A stretch of DNA of 20,074 nucleotides, taken from Nitrospirota bacterium. GTDB lineage: Bacteria > Nitrospirota > Thermodesulfovibrionia > Thermodesulfovibrionales > JdFR-88. The stretch spans positions 1 to 20,074 of the forward strand of contig JAJYGJ010000048.1 of the NCBI GenBank assembly GCA_021790695.1. The letters are read 5' to 3'. The position numbers were made by a program, and so were the translations under genes. A model generated the notes under the pieces. That model saw nothing but the letters and a program-made list of their open reading frames with translations. It was not told where the DNA came from and searched no databases. Below, one piece after another: positions 1 to 6,888 of this stretch (its first letter is position 1; every line of letters begins with the position of its first letter).

Positions 1-2
1 GT

Positions 3-626
3 CAGCACCGGGGAGGTATTACTAAAACTGGTAACGGGCACGTCAGACGCGTGCTGATAGAAGCTTCCTGGTGTTATCGTTCGCCGGCCCGTAAAACAGC
101 ACAGATACAGCGCCGCGCTGAGAAAACCAGCGAACAGGTACAAGCGATAGCCTGGAAGGCGCAAAAACGGTTATGCAAGAGGTATTGGTATCTTATCAAC
201 AGGGGGAAACGACCTGTTGAATCATGTACTGCCGTCGCACGGGAACTGAGCGGCTTTGTGTGGGCGATTGCATGTGAGGTGATGGGCAAAAATATGCCGG
301 CTTGGAAAAACGAATTGATAAACTCTCGGTGTTGTCTTGCGGGGCTCCGAAACAGGTGGAAAGTTTCTCCGCCCCTTCAGACAACGTTGTTATCCAGCAG
401 CAGTATGTGGACTTCGGCCAGGGCAGCAGTCGGTTGGGAGAATCCTCGACCCTTCTATGAGGCGCCTGCAGATGGGATGATCCTCGCGAGTAGACAGAGG
501 CAGCTCCACGACGAAGATAAGTCATGCGGTATCCAACCCGCGTATATCAGAGTGATCTACCGTCGTTTATCACTGCTGCTCTGCCCGAAGTCCACATGCT
601 CAAAGGAGCTAATATCGGAAAGCTAG
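3..626 (+). CDS. IS110-family (IS1111-type) transposase, C-terminal part
   Basis: This DEDD/Ser-type recombinase moves the IS by excision and circle formation, guided in this family by a structured RNA from the element's non-coding end. The frame is open from base 3, so the gene is cut by the window edge. The visible peptide has the family's C-terminal transposase_20-type signatures: GGITKTGNGHVRRVLIEASW near the start, then CYRSPA, QAIAWKAQKRLC and VARELSGFVWAIACEV. The catalytic Ser lies around this region, but I cannot assign it with certainty. After about base 300 the translation stops resembling the family and runs through the inverted-repeat region to a TGA/TAG-type stop at 626. The natural protein may therefore end earlier, or a small frameshift may have extended it. 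Confidence 0.8.
   Translation, partial: QHRGGITKTGNGHVRRVLIEASWCYRSPARKTAQIQRRAEKTSEQVQAIAWKAQKRLCKRYWYLINRGKRPVESCTAVARELSGFVWAIACEVMGKNMPAWKNELINSRCCLAGLRNRWKVSPPLQTTLLSSSSMWTSARAAVGWENPRPFYEAPADGMILASRQRQLHDEDKSCGIQPAYIRVIYRRLSLLLCPKSTCSKELISES
402..600 (+). ncRNA. candidate bridge-RNA region of the IS1111 right end
   Basis: A 29-nt arm at 402-430 is complementary to 572-600 at 26 of 29 positions (mismatches at arm positions 3, 17 and 21). Just inside, GGTTGG at 432-437 can pair with CCAACC at 533-538. The enclosed 141 nt would form a roughly 200-nt folded RNA. IS1111-group elements are known to encode their bridge RNA downstream of the transposase, which is where this lies. Seen: the nested inverted repeats and their position. 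Inferred: that they form a functional guide RNA. Alternatively they are only recombinase-binding DNA repeats. Confidence 0.35.
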
Positions 627-834
627 GAAAGGACACCCACTTGACAGGTTTATTACATATCAGAGGGGTATCTGGCGCCCGCCCCGGTCCTTCAAAACTG
701 CTCTTTTCTCCGTCCACTTCGCACCGGGCCATAAAAAGACGGTAGTGGTTTTTGCACTTTCGGCAAAATAATGGTTTCACACGCGGCAAGATAATGCGAA
801 CGGTTACACTAATCCTATTGACACAGTTTAGCTA

Positions 835-870
835 GTTTCCGTTGCGAAAGAGCGCTTCCGCGACGGAAAC
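835..870 (-). terminator. hairpin downstream of the MFS gene
   Basis: A 12-bp stem (835-846 with 859-870, one G-T pair) closes a 12-nt loop. It begins 24 bases beyond the MFS stop codon on the minus strand, where a terminator would be expected. There is no U-run after it, so it may be a 3' stabilising hairpin rather than an intrinsic terminator. The rest of 666-893 shows no gene. Confidence 0.35.
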
Positions 871-893
871 CAGTTCGGCGCCGCCGGGGAGTT

Positions 894-2120
894 TTAGGGG
901 AAATTCCTTTTGACGGCGATGAACAGAACCCCGGAGGCCAGCAGGGACGTGATCCCCATCAACCCGTAGCTGGCCGTCGGCAGGATGAACCTGTTTAGTA
1001 TGTTTGCCAGGGGCCCGGAGAAAATAATTATGCCGAAGATGGCGAAATTCGTGGCTGCGAGCACGGCCCCCATTTCACCGGCGCCGGCGCGGATCTGGAT
1101 GAAACTCCTGCAGGCCACCAGGAGCATGCCGCCTCCGGCGCCCGCCGCAAGAAACAGGGAAAAAAACGCCCTCGTCTGAAGCGGCCCCGGAAGCCGGGGA
1201 ACGGCCGCGACAAGGCCCATCGCCACGCCCAGGAGTCCCGCTGCCGGTGCGAGCACGCGGTGCCAGCGTTCGCCCCTGGCCAGAAGGCCGCTTATTAACC
1301 CGCCGATGCCGAACCCGACAAGCTCGGAGGCGACCATCAGGCCCGTCATGTTCTCTCCGGCGTGAAGCTGCCAGATGCCAAGCTGGTTTATGACCTGTAT
1401 CTGAAGCGACCCCATCAGGTAGACGAACATATTGACGGCGACGGCGATGCTCAACTGCCGGTCCTTGCGGAACGCGTAGAGCCTGGCAAGCGTGTCGCCG
1501 GGCCCGCGCCATGGGAACTCTTTCAGGGGCGATGCGGCCGGGAAAGAGGGCAGGGCGAGGCTGAAAAGAAAACCCGTGACGGTCACCCCCACGGCTATCA
1601 GCATGACAACGACCCTCCCGCGCTCCCCGCCTGTGCGGCCCAGTGCGAATCCTGCGCTCGCAACCCCCGCCAGTATCGCCGCCAGCACGGCGACCGTCAT
1701 GATCGCGTTGGCCTTCGTGACCTGCTCGTCCGGGAACAATTCGGGTATGGTGCCGTTTATGGACGGGCTGAAGATGACGCCCTGGGTGGCCATGAGGCTG
1801 GCCATTATGAAGACGAGGGTCCAGTTGCGGTTGTACAGTCCGTAGGCCCCCGTGGACATCGCCATGACCTCGAAGAATTTTACACCGATCATGACGCGCC
1901 TTTTGGGGAACCGGTCGGCGAGCCACCCCGCCGGGGCGGCAAACAGGAGAAACGGGAAGGTGAATATCATGGTGCCGTAACCCTGCAGGTAGCCCTTGCC
2001 CGCGGCGATGGCCACCAGCATGGCCGCTTCCTTGAAGAAATTCTCATTGAACGACCCCAGCGCGTTAGTCACGACCATGGCGGTGAACCTGGCGCTGCTG
2101 TGGCGAACTCTTCCCAACAT
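894..2120 (-). CDS. MFS transporter, LplT-like
   Basis: A 408-residue membrane protein with about 12 hydrophobic segments. It resembles the LplT/lysophospholipid-transporter branch of the major facilitator superfamily. The first helix carries ALGSFNENFFKEA, which matches the FNDNFFK-type signature of LplT and Aas-fused transporters. The loop between helices 2 and 3 has AGWLADRFPKRRV, the family's DRF/KRR motif, and the next segment has VIFSPSINGTIPELFP, equivalent to the GPxKYxxLP region. In that branch the substrate is 2-acyl-glycerophosphoethanolamine, flipped inward for reacylation. No acyltransferase partner is visible here, so the substrate is uncertain. The ATG start at 2120 has only a weak Shine-Dalgarno. 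It is 150 bases from the upstream regulator gene on the same strand. Confidence 0.8.
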   Translation of the reverse strand: MLGRVRHSSARFTAMVVTNALGSFNENFFKEAAMLVAIAAGKGYLQGYGTMIFTFPFLLFAAPAGWLADRFPKRRVMIGVKFFEVMAMSTGAYGLYNRNWTLVFIMASLMATQGVIFSPSINGTIPELFPDEQVTKANAIMTVAVLAAILAGVASAGFALGRTGGERGRVVVMLIAVGVTVTGFLFSLALPSFPAASPLKEFPWRGPGDTLARLYAFRKDRQLSIAVAVNMFVYLMGSLQIQVINQLGIWQLHAGENMTGLMVASELVGFGIGGLISGLLARGERWHRVLAPAAGLLGVAMGLVAAVPRLPGPLQTRAFFSLFLAAGAGGGMLLVACRSFIQIRAGAGEMGAVLAATNFAIFGIIIFSGPLANILNRFILPTASYGLMGITSLLASGVLFIAVKRNFP

Positions 2121-2270
2121 TTTTCCGGGCCCGTTTCACCTTCCGGTCATGAGATACCAGGCTGCGGGGGGCTTGATCCCGGTGCGAGCATTCAGATGCG
2201 AAGCGCCCCTTAGGCGGTTAAAGACTATTCTATCAGAGAGGGAGGGCGAATTTGCCCGGAAAACGCCGGA

Positions 2271-3584
2271 TCAGGTCCATACGAATATGCTCGTCTTCGA
2301 GGGGTCCAGAAAAGCGCATCTTTTAAGCATCTCTATATATTCGGCGGTCAGGACCGTGCCCTTTGTCAGAAGCAGGACGCCGGTGCCCGTCCTGAAATCC
2401 CTCGACAGCCTGCGCCCCGGCCTTACGTCCTTCAGGCTCAAGGCGGTCTCCGGGCTGTCGCTGCCGTCGGAAGGGCCGTTTAGTTGTTCCGCGGACTGCC
2501 TCATCAGGGGGGCAAGTTCGGGGTCCAGGACGGAGCCGGCCCTTTTTTTGATCTCCTCATGTATTTCGTCCGCGTCAAGCCCGTTTTTCAAAGACCTGTC
2601 CAGAAGGTCGGCGCAGGCTATGATCCGCGCCCCAAGCGGGATTTGACGCCCCCTGAGGCCGTCGGGGAAGCCGGAGCCGTCGAAGTTTTCATGATGATGC
2701 CTGATGAGGGCCCCCATCTCCCGGAACTCCTCTATCATGCCGATGGCCGACTGTCCCCGGACCGGATGTTTCTCGTACTGCTCCCGTTCGTCCTCGTTCA
2801 GGTCCTCCGGGGCCTTGATGGCGATGACGTCCGGCATGCCCACTTTCCCTATGTCATGGAGCCGGGCCGCCAGCACAACCGTCTCAAGCGCCTGCTTGTC
2901 CAGCCCCAGCCTGGCTCCCATGTCCCGCGCGGCGGCGGCCACGCCTTCCGAGTGCGCGTGGGCGGGCCCCCCCCTGAGATCGCCCAGGTTCGAGAAGGCC
3001 GCGATGAACTCCCCGATTTTCCGGTTCAGCCGCGTGTTGAGGCCGGTCAATTCCTCATTGCGTTTCGAAAGCTCTATTGTCTGCCGCTGGACGTCCATCT
3101 GAAGCTCATCGCTCCATCTTCGCAACTGCTCGTTCTGTTTTTTTGTCAGTTCGGTGAGGCGCCTGTTTTCGCCAAGCAGCCTGTATCTGTCAAGGGCGTC
3201 CCTGGCCACCATCAGAAGCTCCGAATCTTCCCAGGGCTTTTCGAGGTACCTGTAGGCGCCGCCCTTGTTTATCGCCTCGACCGCGGCGGTTATGTCGGCA
3301 TACCCGGTGAGGATTATTCTGATTGCGTCGGGAGCGATCTGCCTGGCGCGTTTGAGGAATTCCGAGCCGTTCATCCCGGGCATCCGCTGGTCCGATATGA
3401 TAAGGGCGATCTCGTTTGCCTTGAGAATTTCCAGCCCCGCCGCGCCGGACGCGGCCGTGAGGACCTCGGTCTCCTCGTCCATGAACAGCCGCTTGATGGC
3501 CCGAAGGACGTTCTCCTCGTCGTCCACAATCAGGGTCTTTAAGGCGGGGGGCTTCAGGGAGGGAGGCAGGGCGGGTTCAGGCAT
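2271..3584 (-). CDS. response regulator with HD-GYP domain
   Basis: A 437-residue cytoplasmic regulator. The receiver domain spans residues ~15-130, with acidic pocket D21/D22, phosphoacceptor D65 in the ISDQRMPGMNG context, T93 and K116 (EKPW). A coiled-coil linker follows at ~140-190, then an HD-GYP domain at ~195-340. The latter has HDIGK at 243-247 and HHHENFDGSGFPDG at 296-309. HD-GYP proteins hydrolyse cyclic-di-GMP; here the GYP triplet reads GFP, a conservative change. A C-terminal ~90-residue tail resembles that seen on other REC-HD-GYP proteins. The ATG overlaps the end of the kinase gene by 8 bases, so the two are translationally coupled and very likely a cognate pair. A change in c-di-GMP level is the inferred output. 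Confidence 0.9.
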   Translation of the reverse strand: MPEPALPPSLKPPALKTLIVDDEENVLRAIKRLFMDEETEVLTAASGAAGLEILKANEIALIISDQRMPGMNGSEFLKRARQIAPDAIRIILTGYADITAAVEAINKGGAYRYLEKPWEDSELLMVARDALDRYRLLGENRRLTELTKKQNEQLRRWSDELQMDVQRQTIELSKRNEELTGLNTRLNRKIGEFIAAFSNLGDLRGGPAHAHSEGVAAAARDMGARLGLDKQALETVVLAARLHDIGKVGMPDVIAIKAPEDLNEDEREQYEKHPVRGQSAIGMIEEFREMGALIRHHHENFDGSGFPDGLRGRQIPLGARIIACADLLDRSLKNGLDADEIHEEIKKRAGSVLDPELAPLMRQSAEQLNGPSDGSDSPETALSLKDVRPGRRLSRDFRTGTGVLLLTKGTVLTAEYIEMLKRCAFLDPSKTSIFVWT

Positions 3585-5955
3585 TCGGCTGCCCTGCCGG
3601 CGAAGGGGCCCCGGCCCCGATGGGGATTTTCAGGGTAAAGGTCGTGCCGGCCCCGGGGGCGCTCTCCACCGTTATTTCCCCGCCGTGCTTTTTCACGATG
3701 TCATAGGCGATGCTGAGGCCCAGCCCGGTCCCTTTGCCCACTTCCTTGGTGGTGAAAAACGGCTCGAATATCCTGGTGATGTTTTCGGGCGGTATGCCGC
3801 AGCCGGTGTCCGATACCGAGACGTAGACATGTCCGGGGCCGCTCCAGGTCCTGATCGTGAGCCGCCCGTGTTTCTCAATCGCCTGCGCGGCGTTCACGAG
3901 CAGGTTTAAAAACACCTGGTTCAGTTGCCCGGGGTTGCAGTTCACCAGCGGGATTTCGCCGTAGTCCGTTTCAAGCTCCGTCTTGTATTTAAGCTCGTTC
4001 CAGACGATATTGATGGTGCTGGCGAGCCCGGCGTTTATATCGGCGTATTTGAACCCGGACTCGTCCACGTGCGCGAAATTTTTCAGGTTCCGGACTATCT
4101 GGCGCACGCGCTCCGTGCCGTCCAGGGACTCCGCAATCAGCGTTTCGATGTCCCTTGCGACGCCGTCAATTTTCATCCGGCGGCGGACCTCGTCCAAACG
4201 GCCAAGGGCGGAGGCCGCGTCCTGCCCTCCCGATATCCTTTCCAGCGCCTCCGACTGCGCCTCGATATAGCCGCTCAGACGGCCGGTATATTTGCGCAGG
4301 GAATTTAGGTTGGAGGTCACGAAGGCCATCGGGTTGTTTATCTCGTGGGCCACGCCGGCGGCGAGCTGGCCTATCGAGGCCATTTTGTCCTGCTGAAGTA
4401 TCTTCGATTGTGTGCTTTTCAGTTCGGCGTACGCCGAGGCGAGCTTCCTGTTGCCCAGGTCGAGCAGGTGCATCATATTGTTGAAATATTCCCCTATCTG
4501 GTAAACAGGGTCTTCCGTGGCCTTCCGGAAGACGGCGCACTGGCTGCAGTCTTTCAGTTTTTCGGCGAACGTCCCCTGCGGCTTGCCCCCGCAGAAGGTC
4601 CCGGACTCCTGCCCGCATCTTGACCGGCAACTGCCGTAACACGGGCAGTCCAGATTATCGCACGAAAGCAGCTCGTAGCACCTGGGCAGGGCAGGGTTTT
4701 CGAACCTTACTTCAAACCCCTTCCCCTCGACCACTCTGTGTATGAGGGCCGATATGCCGTCCAGGGCGGTTTCCAGTTTTTCCGAGTTCTCGATTATGAG
4801 GGCCGTCTTCTCCGCCAGTTCATAGTGGGCGCTTTCGAGCCTGGCGTGCGCCCTGGCGAGTTCCCTGCTGTTTAGTTCGAGCAGGTACATCATGTTGTTG
4901 AAATGCTCCCCTATCTGGTAAATGGGGTCTTTCGTGGCCTCCTTGAAGACAGCGCATTTGCTGCAGTCTTTAATCTTTTCAGCAAAAGACCCCAGGGCCG
5001 TCGGCCCCGGGGTCTCCGCGCCGTACACGCACGTCTTCGGCGTCTGCCAGCACCTTGATGCATCCGCGCCGTAACAGGGGCAGTCTGCTTTTTTGCACGA
5101 ACGGACCTCGTGGCACCTGGGCAGGGAAGGGTTTTCAAACCTTACTTCAAACCCCTTCCCACCAACCACCTCGTTCATGAGGGCCGATATGCCGTCCAGG
5201 GCGGTCTGCAGTTTTTCCCTGCTATCCGTTATCAGGATGTTTTTCTCTTCAAGCTCGCGGGCCTTCTTCAGGGCCGTGGAATCATAGAGGGTCAATACCG
5301 TCCCGGGCGTCTCGTCCACGGCATCTCCGCAAGGGTAGGAATTAAGGACGAACCATTTACCGGTGTTTTTCTGGTGCAACTCGACCTTGTCGGAATGATA
5401 CGCCTCGATTCCGCTCTTGTGCAGGAGGACCCAGATGTTTCTGCCGATTATCTCCGAGAATTCCTTGCCGAGGATTTTTTTGGCGGATTGGTTGCACCTG
5501 CCGACGGCGTTGTCCTGGTCCAGCAGGAAGACCGCGTCCCCGATCGAGTCCATGATTATTTCCCATTGCTGCCGTATCCTTTCCTTCTGCCTGAAGAGAA
5601 GCAGCGTCTGCCGGCTGTTCCTTATGAGCCCGGCCGCCCCGGGGTCGAGGCCGGCCAGCAGGGTTATGGCGCCGGCGGCGGCCCCGTTTTTTATCGTGGT
5701 CTCATCAATGGATTCCGGCGCATTGTCAAACGAGAGGGCAAAGGAGAGCGCGGCGCTTTCCTTTCTTTCCGGTCCGTTTTTTCCGTCCGGTTCATCGGGC
5801 CCGCTTTCCTGCCGGAGGGCCAAAAGCTCAAGGATTTCCCCGGAACTGCCGCCGATAAGCTTTTCAGGGGGCAGGCCGAGTATTTCGGAGGCGTCATGAT
5901 TGGCGAAGATGCAGCGCCTTTCCTCGTCAAAACACACCAGTCCGGACCGGATCAT
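3577..5955 (-). CDS. soluble PAS sensor histidine kinase with duplicated Cys-rich domain
   Basis: A sensor kinase of about 792 residues. Numbering below counts from an upstream in-frame TTG at 6000. I prefer the ATG at 5955 because GGAGAGG lies 7 bases before it; the TTG start would add 15 residues. Order of parts: an N-terminal PAS-like segment (~16-60), a PAS domain (~147-240), two tandem ~145-residue Cys-rich units (~262-400 and ~407-530), then HisKA with H552 in AAGVAHEINNP. The HATPase_c domain follows: N-box NQVFLNLLVNAAQAI at 694-708, DTGCGIP at 731-737, GKGTGLGLS at 755-763. No transmembrane segment is visible, so it senses a cytoplasmic signal. The Cys-rich units resemble the 'two-CW' type found in other bacterial sensors; the ligand (metal, Fe-S, heme or redox state) is unknown. 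It overlaps the HD-GYP regulator by 8 bases. Confidence 0.9.
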   Translation of the reverse strand: MIRSGLVCFDEERRCIFANHDASEILGLPPEKLIGGSSGEILELLALRQESGPDEPDGKNGPERKESAALSFALSFDNAPESIDETTIKNGAAAGAITLLAGLDPGAAGLIRNSRQTLLLFRQKERIRQQWEIIMDSIGDAVFLLDQDNAVGRCNQSAKKILGKEFSEIIGRNIWVLLHKSGIEAYHSDKVELHQKNTGKWFVLNSYPCGDAVDETPGTVLTLYDSTALKKARELEEKNILITDSREKLQTALDGISALMNEVVGGKGFEVRFENPSLPRCHEVRSCKKADCPCYGADASRCWQTPKTCVYGAETPGPTALGSFAEKIKDCSKCAVFKEATKDPIYQIGEHFNNMMYLLELNSRELARAHARLESAHYELAEKTALIIENSEKLETALDGISALIHRVVEGKGFEVRFENPALPRCYELLSCDNLDCPCYGSCRSRCGQESGTFCGGKPQGTFAEKLKDCSQCAVFRKATEDPVYQIGEYFNNMMHLLDLGNRKLASAYAELKSTQSKILQQDKMASIGQLAAGVAHEINNPMAFVTSNLNSLRKYTGRLSGYIEAQSEALERISGGQDAASALGRLDEVRRRMKIDGVARDIETLIAESLDGTERVRQIVRNLKNFAHVDESGFKYADINAGLASTINIVWNELKYKTELETDYGEIPLVNCNPGQLNQVFLNLLVNAAQAIEKHGRLTIRTWSGPGHVYVSVSDTGCGIPPENITRIFEPFFTTKEVGKGTGLGLSIAYDIVKKHGGEITVESAPGAGTTFTLKIPIGAGAPSPAGQPNA
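4390..5217 (-). repeat. in-gene tandem duplication encoding two Cys-rich domains
   Basis: Two copies with a period of 435 bp (145 codons) lie inside the kinase gene: roughly 4783-5217 and 4390-4782. The best-conserved blocks at DNA level are 4684-4790 and 5118-5220. These are nearly identical over stretches such as the one ending CAGGGCGG and the ACTTCAAACCCCTTCCC block. Each unit encodes EKLxTALDGISAL, GKGFEVRFENPxLPRC, DCPCYG, SFAEK/TFAEK and DPxYQIGExFNNMM. DNA-level similarity suggests a fairly recent duplication or gene conversion. Confidence 0.85.
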
Positions 5956-6053
5956 TGAGAGCCCTCTCCGCAAAAAAGTAAAAATTTGGTTTCCGGGCAA
6001 CAGGCCCGCCTTGATTACTTATCGAATTTTTCGGTGAAAAGATTTATTTTGAG

Positions 6054-6105
6054 GGGACCAGTCCCAAGGGACCAGTCCCAAGGGGGCCGGTCCCCCCGGT
6101 CCCCG
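6054..6105. repeat. tandem GGGACCAGTCCC palindromic repeats
   Basis: A 14-base unit containing the palindrome GGGACCAGTCCC occurs twice in direct succession (6054-6067, 6068-6081). A diverged third unit, a GGGGGCC/GGTCCCCCC palindrome, extends to about 6105. It sits in the divergent gap between the kinase gene and the PLD-like gene. Similar GGGACxxGTCCC-type palindromes are scattered in many anaerobe genomes as REP-like elements; assignment to any named family is not possible here. Confidence 0.7.
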
Positions 6106-6131
6106 GAGGTGCGGGCGCAAAGCGCGGCGCC

Positions 6132-6160
6132 TTGACACCGGAGGGCCCGGCCCTTAGTAT
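6132..6160 (+). promoter_or_regulatory. sigma-70-type promoter of the PLD-like gene
   Basis: TTGACA (6132-6137), a 17-base spacer and TAGTAT (6155-6160) fit the housekeeping consensus with two mismatches in the -10. The start codon follows 24 bases later behind GGGAGGG. Confidence 0.6.
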
Positions 6161-6184
6161 AGGTTCGGAAGGGAGGGAACGAGA

Positions 6185-6730
6185 ATGAGGGGAAAGAACG
6201 CCGTCTTGTACCCGGGCGTCTGCCTCTTTTTTTTGCTTTTGCTCCTCCGCCCGCCCGCCTTCGCCCTCGAGGCCGATATCGCGGGGCTATGTTTCTCGCC
6301 CGGCGGCGGCTGCACGAACCTGGTGGTAAAAGAGATAGACGGGGCGAGACGGGACATCAGGGTCATGGCCTATGACTTTACGTCCGTGCCCATAGCCGGG
6401 GCGCTTGCCAGGGCCAAAAGAAGGGGTGTGGACGTGGAGATTGTCTTTGACAGCCAGAATGCCGGCAACTCCTATTCGCGGGTAAATTTTCTCCGCGGCA
6501 ATGGCATACCCATCTTTATCGACACCCATGTTGAGTTGATGCACGACAAGGTGATGATCATAGATTCCAAGACCGTCATCACCGGCAGTTTCAACTGGAC
6601 CAGGGCGGCGGAGTTTTATAATGCCGAGAACCTTCTGGTGGTCAGGTCCCGGCAACTGGCGGGGCTGTATCTGCAAAACTGGAATTTTCAGGCGCGGCAG
6701 TCTGTCCGGCTCACGCAGCCGCTCTACTAG
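6185..6730 (+). CDS. secreted phospholipase D-like nuclease, single HKD motif
   Basis: A 181-residue protein of the PLD superfamily with one HKD motif: H120, K122 and D127, then G134-S135 (ITGSFNWTRAAE). This is the arrangement of the small dimeric Nuc-type endonucleases, where two subunits each give one HKD to a shared active site. N-terminal residues 5-28 form a signal peptide with a leucine core and an AFA-like cleavage site near 28, so the mature enzyme should be exported. Likely substrates are nucleic acid phosphodiesters; phospholipid cannot be excluded. The ATG at 6185 has a strong GGGAGGG at good spacing. It stands alone on the plus strand, convergent with amtB and divergent from the kinase operon. 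An unusual feature for an export protein is the lack of any secretion or competence gene nearby. Confidence 0.85.
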   Translation: MRGKNAVLYPGVCLFFLLLLLRPPAFALEADIAGLCFSPGGGCTNLVVKEIDGARRDIRVMAYDFTSVPIAGALARAKRRGVDVEIVFDSQNAGNSYSRVNFLRGNGIPIFIDTHVELMHDKVMIIDSKTVITGSFNWTRAAEFYNAENLLVVRSRQLAGLYLQNWNFQARQSVRLTQPLY

Positions 6731-6756
6731 AACCTGTCTCAAAATCGGTATTTTGT

Positions 6757-6799
6757 CCCCGGAGCCGGTATCCAGTGACTTTTGCCGATCCGGGGTTTT
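6757..6799 (+). terminator. probable intrinsic terminator of the PLD-like gene
   Basis: CCCCGGA (6757-6763) pairs perfectly with TCCGGGG (6789-6795), followed by TTTT. It starts 26 bases after the stop codon. The 25-nt loop is long and the T-run short, so strength is uncertain. Confidence 0.45.
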
Positions 6800-6818
6800 C
6801 GTCTCCCGCCGCCGGGTG

Positions 6819-6855
6819 AAAAAAGGGCGAGGACCCCGAAAACCGGGGTCCTCGC
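6819..6855 (-). terminator. intrinsic terminator of glnK-amtB
   Basis: A perfect 12-bp GC-rich stem (6827-6838 with 6844-6855) has a 5-nt loop. On the minus strand it is followed by CCC and six Ts (6824-6819). It lies 34 bases beyond the amtB stop, a textbook Rho-independent terminator. Confidence 0.9.
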
Positions 6856-6888
6856 TCCATATTAAAAGATGCAAAAACAAAAACCGGT

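Larger units (their letters stand above)
1..665 (+). mobile_element. 3' part of an IS110-family (IS1111-type) insertion sequence
   Basis: The left of the window holds the end of an IS110/IS1111-type element: the C-terminal part of its transposase, then a structured non-coding right end. The left end of the element lies outside the window. The right boundary is approximate. I place it just after a TTGACA at 641-646, because IS110-family circle junctions typically carry an outward -35 box near the right end. From about 660 the sequence changes to ordinary intergenic DNA before the MFS gene. Base composition is visibly less GC-rich than in the genes that follow, which fits a recent arrival. No terminal inverted repeat or target duplication can be seen with one end missing. 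Confidence 0.75.

Noticed and set aside
547..789. Minus-strand small frame with a CxxC motif
   Set aside because: It overlaps the IS right-end repeats, and half of it is simply the inverted repeat read backwards.
2244..2257. Short palindrome GGGCGAATTTGCCC after the HD-GYP gene as terminator
   Set aside because: The stem is short with a wobble pair and no T-run follows; too weak to call.
5110..5958. Plus-strand open frame opposite the kinase
   Set aside because: It mirrors the high-GC kinase coding sequence; the kinase frame has clear domains.
5956..6000. TTG start adding 15 residues to the histidine kinase
   Set aside because: Weak codon and poor ribosome site, whereas the ATG at 5955 has GGAGAGG at ideal spacing. 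Not fully excluded.
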